Below are positions 26,801-41,800 of a stretch of 64,000 nt of DNA, piece by piece. The notes beneath the pieces are model-generated. The model did no database searches. It saw only the letters and a list, made by a program, of their open reading frames with translations, and was not told the origin of the DNA. The position numbers and the translations under genes are program-made. Numbering within the stretch: position 1 is the first letter of the stretch; each line of letters starts with the position of its first letter. The DNA is from Pachyseris speciosa (lineage: Eukaryota; Cnidaria; Anthozoa; Scleractinia; Pachyseridae), in NCBI GenBank assembly GCA_016490735.1, contig JAEMWC010000057.1:1441001-1505000 (forward strand), given 5' to 3'.

Positions 26801-29800
26801 GGGTGCTCATCCTCGCGGGCTCATAAAAGGTGGTTGTGGTCCTTATAATCGAAGGATTCCCCGATAAGATACATCAAAGTTTACCTTTTTCTTGCATGTA
26901 AACAGTGGGACAAAAATTTAAAAATGCAACATTAAAAGAGTTTTCAATCTCTGCTGGGGCAAAAAAGCTATGTTTCAAAGGGCGGCTACTTCATACTGCA
27001 TCAAACGATGAACCTACCAAGAGTGTTCTGACTGTTCCTGGCAAGTGTTGTTGTAAGGTCTTAAAAATAGTGGACAGAGATGCCTGTTCTTCATCAGAAG
27101 TTCTTGGGCATTTAGGAGGGCTCAGAGAATGTAAAAGCTCTGAATCAGTTTGGTGGGCATCATGTTTTGATCTTGAACAAGACCTTGATTGATTGATGTC
27201 GTTTTCGACTTTTTTGTGGTGAAGTTCGAACATAAACTCCTGAAAGAAAAGAAGACTTGAAATCGAGTCGAGATGGACCATCGAACGGCCTAAAAAAGTG
27301 TACAAACTGCGTTCACAATACTCACTTATGCACCCATCAATGACAGTGTTGTTGCCAGTACTACTGCAACGGCTTGATTTTATCAACCCCGTAAAACAAG
27401 GGTTAAATTTAAGTTTATTTTAAGAACAATTTTCTTGTAGTCTTTGTGTTCTTTAAAACAGCCTGTACATGTATTTTAATTTCAGTATGCTGTAATACAG
27501 AGTTTTAACCCATTGACTACCGCAGGTTTTTACATTTTCGGAGTGATTTTCCAGCTATAAACGATGAATAGCAATTCGTGACTCTTTATTTGAACTACCA
27601 GGGAAAAGTGGTGCTGTCCTAAGCCACTGGAGGCTCAAGGTTTCTGAAAACGTCATTTTGACGTAGCTATTTTTTATGCGTGAAGCGACAACAATGGCCC
27701 AAGTTCGGTTTGCTTGCGATTTCTGCTAAATTTACAGCCATTTTTCATCTTTAGCGGCTGCCTGATGAGCATCATTAAGCGTGACGGTAGCTAAGAGTCC
27801 ACTTTCTCAAAGAATCGAGCAAGGTGATGTACTTTGTTGTTGAATTTGGCTTGTTACTCGACGAACTGGGAATTTGGCCGGTCGAACACTTAGTACCTTT
27901 GGGACTCGACTATTGATGAATTTCTCGACCTACCGCCACGTATTTTGGAATTTCTGTGTACTGAAGATGACTATGAGCAGGAAATTTTGGCGGTAGGTCG
28001 GAGTGGCTGTAGACTTAGTTTATATGTGAAAGAATTGGGGGAAGGAACGGGCGCTGTCAAAAATTCTCGTTAGTTCCCAGCATGCAATGCGCTCAAGATG
28101 TTGAAAATGTCGGGAAGGCCCGAATGCACTGGAACAAAAGGCTGTATCTATGCTCCGGAGAAGAATATGAACAAAAAAAGTCATTTCTAAGCTAGAAAAA
28201 GGACTGAATTTTGTTATGATGGTTGAATTTTGGTTTTTGGACGATGATTTCCCTAAAAAACATGAAGGCAAAAAGGGGCATTTTTGTTGTTTCTCTTTGA
28301 CGTTAAAAACGGCCAGTTTCGTTCTTGTCCAAACTCAAAAGGCCATATTTGGTAAAAATCGCTACGTTTCTTGCATTTATAGGATATCCAAATTTAAAGG
28401 GCATTCCATTTCGTGCTCACAACTAACAGTTAAGGCAATATTCGTGCGATTGAGAAAGTTGCAATGTTTTGAAGCATGGGAGTTTTTTACGGCCGGTTTT
28501 GGCCGGCACGGGTGCCAATGGGTTAAAAAAAAAAAACAATTACTTCCGATTGAACGTCTGGTTACTTGAATTAAGGCTCAAGCATCTTTGATATAGGCCT
28601 CATTGGTTTTTGGACTGGGACTCAGTGGTTCTGGACTGGGATGCATGATTTTTCTTGAGATGAGTCCCAGGACTCACCACAGCAATTTGTAACAAAATCA
28701 CTGCAATTTAGATGTTGTTGACGTCAGTTTCAAACATAATTCCTGGCAACTATTCAAAAATTAATTCTGTTCACCCTTATTGCAAAGCTGGATCTTTCTT
28801 TCTGTCCTTCGTTTATCGTCCTTATCCGAGAAGACTAGAAAGTCTAAGCATTTGCAGATGTTATTACAAAGGCAGCACTATCTCCTCAATTATTTAAAGA
28901 CCCTGAGTGTTGGTCCGACTGGGGTTTGAACCACCGACCTCCCGCACGCTAGTCCGGTCGGCGGACCACTGAGCTAACCGGTCGGCGGTCATGATCATTT
29001 AAATTTCCAAGACATTTTCTTGAGTCTGCTGATTACTGACAAAATCTCTAGCTTCCAGGGAAAATTTTCTTAAATTTCTCTGAAATTTACCCTCTTTGAG
29101 TTGTCACCCCCTGTTTGGAGCATCTAAATAATTTACAGTTTAGACTTTTTGAAAAATTAATGTTTGAAACAATTCTCTCAATTATGTGTAAACTTTATGA
29201 ATCCTGTGCATAATAAAGTATCTATCTATGTCAAATGACTCATGTATTTATCTCTTTTTAATGCTACTAGGAGCAAAGAGTGAACATTTCAAGAGCATTT
29301 TACGACTGGGTGAGAGAATGTCACGAGAATAATGACAAACAGGTAACAAAAAGATTATTTTGCATTTGAAAGGTTTGTTTCTCCCAGGAGAGAGAAAAAC
29401 CATTGTTTTGTCCTCTAGATTGGGAATTACTGAAAGGGGTCTATAGTGTGCATAGCATAAAGTTTACCATTTTCTGCCTTTCTGGATTCTTTTCTTTTAC
29501 TAATCCCAAGGTTGTTCTTAAGTCAAATTCATAGGTTTTCAAGGTCAAAGTTTACCATTTGGTGTCTTTCGGGATTCTTTTCTTTTACTAATCCCAAGGG
29601 TGTTCTCAGGTCAAATTCATAGGTTTTCAAGGTCAAATCAAGCGTCCAGACCTGCCACAGAAGCGAAACCAATCCCCCTGGTGTATCTTCAATTCAATTG
29701 AGTGGGATGGAAAGATCTTCAAAGTTGGACAGCTGGTGAATTATTATTGTTCCTGTTTTTACTTTAGTTTAGTGAGACCTAAATAAAAATAAAAAACAAC

Positions 29801-32800
29801 AACAAACATTAAAACACCAAAGGTGTATTTTCCACTATATTGTTACTGACAAATTGAATAGCCAAAAACATATTTCTCTGTATTGAAACACTAAAATAAT
29901 AGTCACATTTTGTTAACAACGTTTTATTCTTGTAAATGCACCAAAACTTATAGTACGTATTATCTTTTGCTGCAGATGGCCTGATACATTTGAGACTTAA
30001 ATAAAGTGATTATTATTTATTATTTTGATTTGGTTTACAGAAATGTTTTGTTATGAGTTTTTGTGCTAAATCAAATTATGATTGCCACTGTATAAATTTG
30101 TCAAGTAATTAGGTCATCCTTCAGTGGTCTGTCCGGTTTTGTGGATATTCAAGATTTTAATTCACAAAGGGCATTTTGTTTTGAGATAGTTAAGAAGTGC
30201 TGTTTGAGAACTGATGTTCTGAATGTGCCAATTTGTGAATGATTAAATTCTAGATTAGAACTCAGAGGACATTGCCCTTAATTTGTGGAACAGTGAAGAG
30301 ATTTCTTCTTTTTGGTGATCATGATGGTGATGTGTTTGCCACTGGAGGAGAGATGGAAATTGTTCAGGTATTTTTTTGTGTGTGGGCGCTTTCCATTTGA
30401 ATGGAAAAACCGGGGAGAATTTTCGGTTAAAAGGAACAGAACATATTTTTTTCAATCAAAACGGAATGAGACGAGCATGTTCCTTTTGCACTGAACCACT
30501 CTTTAAGAGACTGGGTATTAACCAAAACAACACCAAACCCAACACCAAACTGCACATTAATTCATCAAGGAGCATGGAACTAGTGGGACGCCGCAGATGG
30601 TACAAGATTTTTCGGTCATTCCGGTAAAACCGAGCTACAGCTGACACTGATCTTGTTGCTGTTAACTTTGTCATTTAGGAGCCTGTTTCGTTATATGGGG
30701 ACACAAAGTTCTTTCCTTTGGTGAAGTTGGATCGCTCACTGAACCTTACTGCAATTAAGAAATTTGTGGAAGATGAGGAAGCAAAGTAAGCTTACAATCC
30801 TGGCCATTTGCACACCACTGCTGGTTTCTTAATTTAAAGTCATTGAACATTTAGGATTTCTTGCACAGATTTAATTGGTACCATCTTGCACAGCATGATA
30901 AACAGCATCACAGGAATTACTGCTCAGTAGCTCTCACTTGGATGGACACCATTTACAGAGGTGCCAGTGGGAGGGAAAAGTGACAGGAAAACAGATTTTT
31001 TGCAAGGTGTATTAGTGAGTCTTGCGTCAAGTCATGGAAACTCTAAACATTACGTCAGAGTCAGTGAGTTGGCAAAATTAACATATTCATTTATTTATTT
31101 CCTCTTAGGCTGCCCAATAAGCTTGTGTTGGAGTGGCCTGAGAATGATAAACTGGACCCCAACTCTAAAATCCCTGCAGGTACTACCATAGGTATGTATT
31201 CAAGGAAAAGTGTGGCTGGTCTAACTATTCATGTGCCAGTTGGTTGGATCCATTGGGTCCAGAGAGAGAAGGAGGTTAGAAAACTTGCTCATATTCAAAG
31301 GCTATTAGTGTTTTACTCTGTTACATTGTTGTCATTACAACTTGTTTGTTGTGACAACATTCAAGAATCAATGTACAAAGACTGCCACATTCACGCTATA
31401 CAAACGTACTTGTCTCTCTTTTATACTCCTTACTGTGCGTCCATGATGCTAGGTTTACATCACTTTACTGTCTCTCACTAGCTCGCACATTACAAATTAG
31501 CATTTCATTACAATATAATGTATACGGTACCAGCTGAGCTCAGGCTTGGAAAAAAGTGTCATGAGATCTAGAGAACAGAGGATAGAAAACTTGCTTTTCA
31601 AGATCCAAGTTTGTTATGAAAGTGGGTTTATGATGGAAATAGCTTAAATCATAACAAATTTATGACACTCCAGCCTCAACAGTGATTTGCATCTACATGT
31701 ATCTGATATATTCTCGCCTGTTGTATCAAAGCTGTTGTGGTTCCTCTTTTCCTTTAAACAGGTGCCATCAAGGTAGATATTCTGAATGGAAAGGGTGAAT
31801 CTGTCAATAAACTACCGGGTGACAGAAGAAGGTTGTTGGTGGAATTAAAGGTTATTTGGCATGGTAAGCTGCATCTCTTTTTACTTACACTTGAGTTAAA
31901 ACCTTGGAAGAGTTTTGTAATGATGCAGCCATAGCATACTACAGTTGTTACATACAACAGGCAGAAGCAGACATCGTACTGTGGTGCATGTATGGCCTTA
32001 ACATTAGGGTTCTTTTTTAGGATTCTTTTTTCCATCTAATCCTGGATTAAGTTAATCAGCTTACAAACAACAGGGCCCGGACAAACAACAAGCTTGAAAG
32101 ATGTGAATCCATTTTGGTAGTTGATGTATTGTTTTTTTAACATGTTTTCTCTTGTAGGAAATGATAAAGATGGAGACAAAGTGATTACCAATCATGTCTG
32201 CCAGCATGGAGGGAAAAGCTGGCCATATTGGTTTAGAAAAATGGGTATGTTTTCTTTTCCTGAATTGGCCTCCTTTAGACATTAGCAATTAGCACAGAGG
32301 TCATTTCATAACTTTTGGATGGGTTGATTTTGGTCCATGTGGCTTGTTTCTTTTTCTTTCTTTCTTTTTATGTAGGTATTTGACTGTGCATTGTGATCAT
32401 CATGTTATTTGTCATCTCTTTTGTAGAGTGTAAAAATAATGCACTTGTTCAATTTGATTGTTTTATTTTCTATACATCTCCCCCATGAGAATCCAGCAGC
32501 ACTTTATTTAACAAATAAACAAGCCTCGCCTGTGATCTGTTCTGTTGTAAAGCACACAGGAAGAACACGAGACGTAGTCGAGTGTTTTCCCTACTTCTTG
32601 AGTGCTCTATCCGCTTCCTAAGTGCTTTACAACAGAACAGATCACAGGCGAGGCTTCTTTATTTGTTTTATAATAAATAATTTCTTAATTTCCTTACGTA
32701 TTCGGCTAAAATTTTCGGAAAACTTTATCTTCCAAATCGTACGAGTGGCATCAGCCGTACATCCTCCGTACATCTGTACTCTGATAAGGTACGCTTAAAC

Positions 32801-35800
32801 AGACCAATCACAATCCTTGTTAAAATGGTTCAAAACATTTTATTGGTTGAAACAGACCAAAGCTGTCAAAATGTCAAATCATCAAAGTTCAGAAACCATC
32901 AAAGTGCGAGTAGTCACGAGTAGTTTTTTGGCCTAAAATTGGAATCGAAAAGCAAATTGTTCAGTAAAATCCAGCTGAAATTCGCTAAAAAAGCTGTAAA
33001 GATTAAGAGCTGGATTTAAAAGATACTCAGGAAGATGAATTTCCGAGTTATAAACGGAATAGCAAAAGAGGTTTCACGTGAAAAGCTTAAAACTTGGATC
33101 AACTTCGATGGAGCCCGGCGTAGCTGAATTGTGTGGTTGAAAAAGAAAATGATTCAACGCCTCAAGGGCTTTTACTTTACCATGGCATCTCACCAAAAAA
33201 GGTTCACAGAACAGTTTGCCATTAACAAGAGGAACGAGTAGCTGAAACTCGGTAGAAACCGTTGGGACAAACGGTTTGTTGTTTACAGAGGCCTGTTTTT
33301 AAGTGGATGTGTATTTTCAAGTGGTGGAAACCTCAGTCTACAGCGCAGGTAAATAAATTGAAGCTTTGAACATTTGGTTTGATCTTTGTTACTTTTGTTC
33401 AGGACTGAAACTCATATTTATCTCTCGACTGGATGTAAATAATAATCATCTACACTCGTTTTGGACGCAAATTAAAAAGTAGTTGAGTTGTTTGTTTGTT
33501 TGGCTTGCGAAGGAAAGTGTTTTTACTTCGCTTGGCTGACTGTTTTTCGATGTGCCTTGGCATTGTTGAGAAAATTTTCCCCTTCTGTTTTTAACACGTA
33601 ATTGGAATGAGTCCTCGTGAAATTAAGGGTTAATATCACTTGTGTTTCCAGAGGTTGCTGAAATTGCCCTTGTCGCTGCGCGACTCGCACAATTTCAGCA
33701 ACTTCTAATTCTGAAAACACCCGTGATATTAATAGCATGCTGTTATTTGTGGTGTTACTCGCAGAAGCATCTTCCAAATCCATTGAGGCTAAGAGCTCGT
33801 TTTCATACTCGATTTCTGGGTCGTATAAGACGCCTCACTCAAAATAAAAACCGAAGGAAAAATTCAGAAATTGGTCGGCCACTTTTCATTTGGGTCGACT
33901 CGATTTGCGTGAGACCGTAGCCGGCCGTGCATCTGTGCTCTGATAAAGTACGCTGTTTTAACCAATCAGAGCACGCGTTATATCAAAACTTTATTGTAAT
34001 AACAGTTATATCAGCCTAATGTATGGTTTAAATAGAGTATAGCAAGGACACAGCTCATAATATAAGGAAAGAAACTGAAAGAAAAAGTTTGTATCTAATA
34101 AGCTGAGTGGGAAGGTGGAAATACAAAAACAGTCGAGCATGTCCTAGCATAAAATCTGATGTCCCGTAATTATTTATATAATAACCAAAGTCAATTTGCG
34201 CGCTTTCATTGGTCAATCAGCTATGTTTTATTGTACTAGTAAACTCATAGAAGTTTCACGCATCTTCTGAATTATTATATAAAAGCAATAGACCACAAGT
34301 GTTCTTCCAACATCCCAAGTGGTTTATCAGCCTATAAACCATAGAAACTTATGGTCTATTGCTTTTTTTATAGGGTTTCAATAGATTGTCATAACAAAAA
34401 TGATGGGGAAATAGGTGGTTGGGACCACAACAGGGGCTGTAAGACTCTAGCAGCTCTGAAATGCAATTCCCAGCATTTTGGGCATCAAAAAGAGTGCTCC
34501 ATATATGCATCAGAATACCGCCGTTGACTGCCTTTTATTGAAACCCCTGCTATGTTGTACCCAGTGTCCTGTTCAATGTATGAACTACCAGTATATTTGT
34601 TGCCTCGTTCATCAGCTCAGCTCCCCAAAAAGATATAAGGTCATCAAGTAAGACTCAAAAGTGGAAAGTACACAGGGGTTTCAAAAAATTTGAAGTAGGC
34701 AGTGAGTTGGAGTAGAGTAGGCAACGGTATTAAAGAAAAAATAAAGAATCATTCTTTAATTACTTCAATTTAGGGAAAAAGTAGCCAACGTCTCTGATGA
34801 AAGTAGCCAATGCTTTTCGTCGGACGTCAGTGCTCATTGAAACCACTGAGTACAGTTGTTTATTTTTCAGAAAACATCACCCATCTTGGCCCACACACTC
34901 TTCAACTACAAGTACTGCTCAGTGACAGTTCAACTGCTCCGTCTATCAAGAGTCTTCCATGCCTTCGCATCAAGTTCACTGTTACAGGTTGGTAGAAAAG
35001 AAGGTCTTGTCTTCTTTTGTGTGGCAAGAACAAGGAACTAAGGATTCTTCAAACTATCCCAATGAGAAAAATAATTTATTACTACAAAGATGTTCTATTT
35101 GAGATTCAAGCAAAAGAATCATAACCTTGATTGGTACAATCTGCAGGGATCCATATTAATTTTGCAGTCGTCCAGTCGTCCGAGATGATGAAAAAGTTGT
35201 ATGGATGAGTAAAATAACTCCAAAACTCGTCCTTTGGACGAGTAACGTTTCAACTCTATCTCAGCATTTTTCATAAATTTTCATGATATTATCAAGTACA
35301 ATGTTTCTGTGTCATGATCACTTCTCGTCCATTTGGAACTTTCAGAAAACAAAGAATATAACATGCAAATTTCGTTTGCATTGGGCACTATCTATTTTCT
35401 TTGAAACAATTGCAGGCTCAATTTTCTTGTAGTTAGCTGTGTGGCAGGCGCTAGAAATGGACAGGGAAGGGGAGAACAGCAGCATGCGTGAAGTGATGGG
35501 TAGTTAGCTGGTATGTCTCTGAAGAACTGCATTTGCGCAAAACATGACAGTTGATCGAAACAAGTTATGGCGACATTTCAACGGTGTTTCGCCACCAGTG
35601 AAGAAAAAAAGGTGAAGCTGTTGCTTCTAAAAAGAACCCAGGTTGAGATATGAACAGGAAGAATGCATGCGTTCTTCTTCCACCCCTTGTGGCAAATGGT
35701 GAGACCCTGGCTGGTGTTTGTGCACAGTGCTTCAGCATGCACTGAGTCCACATTGCAAACACTTCCAACTGGGGCACAATGTTTTGCGAAATTCCCAAGA

Positions 35801-38800
35801 CAGCTCTTCACTTCGTTTGGGGTTTATAAAGATTCACGAGACCACCACAAAACGTTGTTTTAAGTGAAAAAGAATTAATATATGAGTCGGTACTGCACAA
35901 CAGAAATAAAAAGACAAACATTCCAGTTACACAAAATTTCCCTTTTATAGTTCTGCACTTTAGTAAGGGCAAGCAAAATTTGGCCAGGGCAAGTATATCA
36001 TCAGGCATTCTTGCCCGGCTGACGACATTGATAAAAAATGAATATGGATCCCTGAATCTGTATCATGTTTATCAGTCAAGATCAATTTTTCTTTCTTAAT
36101 TTTCAAAGGCAGAGATCTATTATAGACTCTAACATTTCTTCCAGTCACATTGCATGACTTCTTGTTTATTTTTTGTTTTGTTTTAGAGGCTCATCCAAAC
36201 AAATTCACTGTTGGAATGCTGGAGACTCCTCTCAGAGTAGGGGTGCCATTCCAAGTAAGTTCATCTTTCCCACTCACCGACGAAGCAATGGAAATTACGA
36301 CCACCATGCCATAAGTACATTCTGCCACTCAGAGACTTAAAAATGATGCTTCCATAAATAAATGCCTCTTTAAATTTAGATAGTTTTTTATCTTATAGAT
36401 TGTTTTTTTTTATGAAGGGGCAGTATACCTGAATGCTATGTTTTTGTCACTTTTTGACCTTTTTTTTCCTCATTATCTTCTTGAGATTTCATGCATTCCA
36501 TGTAGTAATGTAATGCATAACGGCATAAATATCTCAGAATTTTTGGGTGATTTTTAATCTATGAAGAAGAAGAAAAGGGGGAGAGGAAAGTGATTTTAAG
36601 GGAAGGTGAGAATAATGAAGATTTTATGGTGATTAAAAATTAAATTTGCAGGTTAAAAGTTAATGGACAAACACCAAACAGTCTGCCCTCAACCTGATGT
36701 GCACCCGCATGGTAGTGGACTGTCTGAGTGTTTGTGTATGCCTTATTTTCCCTCGTTTCATTTCTTCGTCAAATCACTTCTTATTACTCGGGCTGCGCGC
36801 GTCTTGTGCGTCGCCCGGGTCTAAGATTACCGACGGTTATTCTTTTTCGTCGTCGAGTATCATCCACAAAGTGCACTTCCGGCGTTTCTGCGCAAGCGCT
36901 AACTGTTTTTAACAGAGTGATGCTTGTTGTCACGTATCGGAAAATGTCGATTCACCTTGTGTCTTTTGAAGTCTGAACAAACAATATGTTAAGAGAAGTG
37001 TCTATGCGAATGATTGCAAGTTCAACGGCGAGAAGAAAGCTTTTAACATGAGTAAACTTAACTCCAGATGGACTGCCGTGTTTCCTCGTGTCTGCTTCAG
37101 TAGACTGCAAGTAGTCTCTAATTTTGGCGATGGATTGTGGGGCGGGCGAAAGACACGTGCGCGCACGAAGTTGCGAGGAGATGCAACGCGAGGGGAGCGC
37201 CAAAAATTAGAGACTACAGACAAAGGGAGTTTGACCTTTCACGGCCGAGTGATTCGGAAGTATAAATCTCATATCAACAGCAAGAATGATGCCTGTTGTC
37301 ACATATCGGAAAACGTCGATTCACCTTGTGTCTTTGAAGTCTGAACAGCTAATATGTTAAGAGAAGTGTCTATAAGAATGTTTGCAAGTTCAACAGCGAG
37401 AAGAAAGCTTTTAACATGACCAAAATTTAACTCCAGATGGATTGCCGCCGTGTTCCCCGTATCGGGTGTCTGGAGAACTCAGACCTAGAAAACTCAGACT
37501 TCAGACCTCAGACCTAGAAAACTCAGACCCTTCCCAATCTGGAAAACTCAGACCCCCTCAAAACTATACAGATTTTCAAAGTCAAATAAACATGGACAAA
37601 ATAAATTATCGCCGTTCAGTGCGCTGAAATGTTACACCCTCTATTTATCGCAGATAACAAACACTTCACGTTATTATAATCGGCTCCGGAGCACGAGACC
37701 TAGAAAACTCAGACACCCCCCCCCCCCCAAACTGGAAAACTCAGACCCCCTCATAACTATACAAATTTTCAAAGTGAAATAAACGTGGGCAAAATGAATT
37801 ATCGCCGTTCATGAGGGGTCTGAGTTTTCCAGATTGGGGGGGTCTGAGTTTTCTAGGTCTTGTGCTTTGGAGCCGATTATAATAACATGAGACGACAAAG
37901 GAGAAGTGTTTGTAAACAGTTTCACTCTGCTAATTAATTTTCTACTCACATTTCACCGAGACGTACTCCATTAACGTTTATGCAAAAAAATCCTACATCA
38001 TTCAATAAGCGTTCCCTTTCTCAAACAATTATCCATCGAAGTGAAAACAAGTGTGCTTAGTTTTTTTGGAATCAATACACTATTTTTATCACCTTGCAAA
38101 ACGATAAACCTCTGTGGCCAAAAGGTCACTGTTCTTGCCTGTGACGCAGCTAACCCGGGTTCGATGTCTTTTAGTGGTATATATCACGGCTTTATTTTTC
38201 TGTTTCTCTTTTTCTTGTTCTTTTAGAAATATTTTTTACAAGTGTTATAATTATTGTTCTCAATGGTTGAGCTGTATTTTAGAGGAATATATGTTGATAG
38301 GGGTCTAAAGAAATAGACTCCAACACAAGCTAAACACAATGCGTCCGATGTAAGAAAGACAGACTTCCCTCTATTCTTTTGTTTAGCGCTAAGTTAGGGA
38401 TACAATACTGTTTTTTGCAAGCCCGAGTTTAGGCTAATTGTAGCCTCTTGTTTCATTAACATCCAGGTATAACGTCCCCTTAACAGAATTTGATAGATTC
38501 AGCTAGTTTATTTATTCTTATTTTTCTAATTGTAAATTTGAACATTTGCACCAAATGTTATGCATAAAGAGACTTCATCTGGAAAGTAAAATACATATTT
38601 CTTAGAGGCTTTAAAATGTTTCCTCCATGTCTTCACAATGCACCTTTGTTTTCAGATCTCAAGGTTATGTTTTCTAAGATGAATGATGAACAAAAGTTCA
38701 AAAATTCTGTGTGGCACTAATACGGATGAAAGTGTTAGAAACAAAAGGTAGTGAAGTGCCAAAAAGTAGTTTGAAAGACAAACCATACATTTCGGGCTTT

Positions 38801-41800
38801 GCCCTTCATCAGTGGTATGTAAACGATTTGAAGTTGCACACGACAACAACCAATGCGTGAGGAAAAACAACGTTTGATTTTTAAAAAAAGCACATGCAAT
38901 AATTAGTGCGTGCGTGTAAGTCCCAAAGGAAAGAAAAGTTAATGTTCAGGCCACGTGGTCGGGTAGTTCCCATCTTGGAGATAAATTGCATTTCCAAGCA
39001 TTTCCGATGGATATTATTGCTGGAGCAAAGCTTGATACCACGAATCTCAGCCTCAGACAAAGCGTGGTTCAATCCATTAAAGTGCTCAGCAACAGGAAAA
39101 CTGGTAGAAACTGGTCGAACCCTCCAAGAACATTTTCGAGAACACCTCAGAAGCATTGGTTGCTGTCGTGTGCAACTTGAAATCCTTTACATACCACTGA
39201 TGAAGGGCTAAGTCCGAAACGTATGGTTTGTCTTTCAAACTACTTTTTGGCACTTCACTACCTTTTGTTTTTAACACTTTTATGTTGTCTAAGGTCATAA
39301 ACAATCCCTGATGTTGCTGAGTCATGTATGATGTTTTGTTAATCCCAGATTCCGCTTAACCTGCTTGATGAATTTAACAATCCATCAAAATTGTCAGAAG
39401 AGGTAACTCCAGTACTAAGTGCAAGGTAAGCATTGTGGATGATGTACATCAAAACCTCATGAATAAAATGTTTGAAATCCAGAGCAAGCAATATGGGAAG
39501 GGACCCATACAGAGCAGCCAGGGTTTCTGCTGATGCTGGATAGAACGGGTATCAGATGAGTTTTGTTAACGTCTGCGTCGCAACTGGAGGTTGGGTGCTC
39601 AGGGGCCTGGGGGCTGGTACCGCCGACCCAAACCCAGGTCGGTAGAACACCCATAAGCCTGCCATACCCGCAACCCAGCCACGAGCCCCGCCCGCCACAC
39701 CAGGCCCCAAACCAAGCACCCGTCACACTGAACTAGGAGTTCAGTGGAAGAAAAAACAAGTAAATAAATAAATAATAAGAATAAGAGTAAGAAGAAGAAG
39801 AAGAAGAAGAAAACTAAAGGGAGGGAAGGGAGGGGAAATACTTGAAAACACACGAGCTGTAACGCCCCGTACGCAGAGCAAGTAAAAACTACCAGCACAT
39901 GGAAAAGGTGCACGCATAAAATAAACAGGACCCCCCGCTGACCACTGGACTGCCTGAAGACATCAGACATAAGCCAGAAAGGCTAACAGCAAACGCAAAC
40001 GCCATGCCAATAAACTGAGCAAAGATTTGCTCCTAGACGTTAACTAGGTTAAATTGCATTTAACCCCATTAAAACCAAAGCCAACCAATTACTCCAGGCA
40101 GTCACAACAGTGCAATGAGCCATTCGAAGCAATTACATGTAACCGGAGCAAAGCGCGGGAAAATGCAAGCTTGCAAGCTGTGATTGTTTTGGGTTTTGCT
40201 TCTCATTGGTTAAAACAGTGGCGCGACTTTTGCTGGCCAATCACAGAGCGAGGCAATGCAAAACCAAAGCAAACCCAATTTACTTTGGACACTCAATTGA
40301 AAACTGTTTTGGCATAGTAATGTCCTGGAAAGTTTGGTACAATTTCTGTAAAATTAGGGGACTTTAGATTTGAGTACGAGTACGAGATTGAGAACGAGTA
40401 CGACTTTCAAATTCCAAACCCGTTGCCTCCACAGATCCCTTACTCTGCCCTACTGCTTAATAACAGAAAAGGAGATTTTAGAAACAGGATTTATGTACGG
40501 AGTGATTATGTAAGGCGTGCGAACTAGGTTTAAAAAGTCGTACTCGTCCCAAATCTTGTACTCATGAAATCTAAAGCTCCCTATTATGTGCCAGTCAGAC
40601 AGTCCAGTTTGGGAGCTACTGTATCCAAGCCCTGACTTTGTCTGTTATACATTTGTGTCTTTTATAACAGCTAACCTTGAAGACTCTTCATGTACTAAGC
40701 AGATATGTTTCTTATTAACAGCAAGACCTTACGGCTTATAAGACTAATATTTGAATGAAAATGCTTTTCTCAGTGGACTGGAGTTGACACACCAGGGAAC
40801 ATCAGTAAAGGGAAACAGCCTTATTGTCAAAGGTGTGGTTGCACTGGGTTCTGTACCATCACATGCTGGAAAGGTGAACTTGATGTTTTATTTTTCTTAC
40901 ATCTATTGCTTTTTTTTTTATTTCATTAGACACTATTTTTACATATTGACATGTATTTGTGTTTCTTAGTTTCTAACTTCTAAAATGTTTTCTACCTTTG
41001 TTTTGAAAGGATTTCAATCTAAAGATCACTTTACCTGGACTTGAAGAGGGTTCGCAAAGCTTAAAGATCAGGTTACTGCCAGGTAATTCTAATACTCCCT
41101 CTTGTGGATTTGTCTGGCTGTTGTAGTTCTTAATTTACAGTTGAGAAGGCTTGAGTGTTCTCTTGACTCCCAGAGTAGTGCACGAAAGACCTTTTTGGGT
41201 CAGGATTTTTCCTTGGAAATTCTGAGTTTCGATCTCCTGCAGAGTTGATAGAAAAACAGGATATTTATTATTATTTAGTAAATAAACCCCTTTTGGTGGC
41301 TAGTATATCAGAGGATAATGTCCGAAAAATTTGCTTCAAGGGCCAACTGTGAAATTCTCAGGACAGTCTATCAGCCAAGGACATTGCCCTCCGATATACC
41401 AGCAAGCCAGAAAGAGGTATATTTATTTTATAACCCTCCGATTCATTTTCATATCGCATGTACAACATCATAAGTTGAAATGTTGAAAAAAGTGATCCGA
41501 TGATGATTGTGGTATATTGCCTGATAACTGTTCTCCAATTTTGCACCACATGATCCAAAATAGGTGGGTTATGAACCACAATAGCTGGATTCCCTGGCTA
41601 CTTTTTGCATGTCCTTGCCTCCTCTGGGTTGATTGATGGGTGCATGGCCAACAACCTTGTTCTTCAAAGTCCATGATATTACTGAAACATAGAATAAAAT
41701 AAAATCAGTCCAATGTCTAACAACACCCACCTTTATAGAAATTCATTGAGGCTGAGCAAGCCGTTATGAATAGAATTGCAAATAGAGCAGTTTTCAATTG

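Larger units (their letters stand above)
38690..39295 (-). mobile_element. Penelope-like element fragment
   Basis: Minus strand 38925-39100 encodes [20 protein letters not shown] then [20 protein letters not shown] and [11 protein letters not shown]. This matches the C-terminal GIY-YIG endonuclease of Penelope-like retroelements. Flanking arms of about 150 bp (38710-38865 and 39140-39290) are inverted copies, each with a hammerhead-type core. 5' part missing. Confidence 0.7.

Noticed and set aside
26905..27386. Overlapping frames on both strands (95 and 131 codons)
   Set aside because: No motif, no splice context and no homology I recognise; random open frames are common at this length.
29610..29632. 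Alternative acceptors for exon 12 at the two AGs downstream (after ttcatag and ttttcaag)
   Set aside because: Both give the wrong phase relative to exon 11 and delete the VKF motif.
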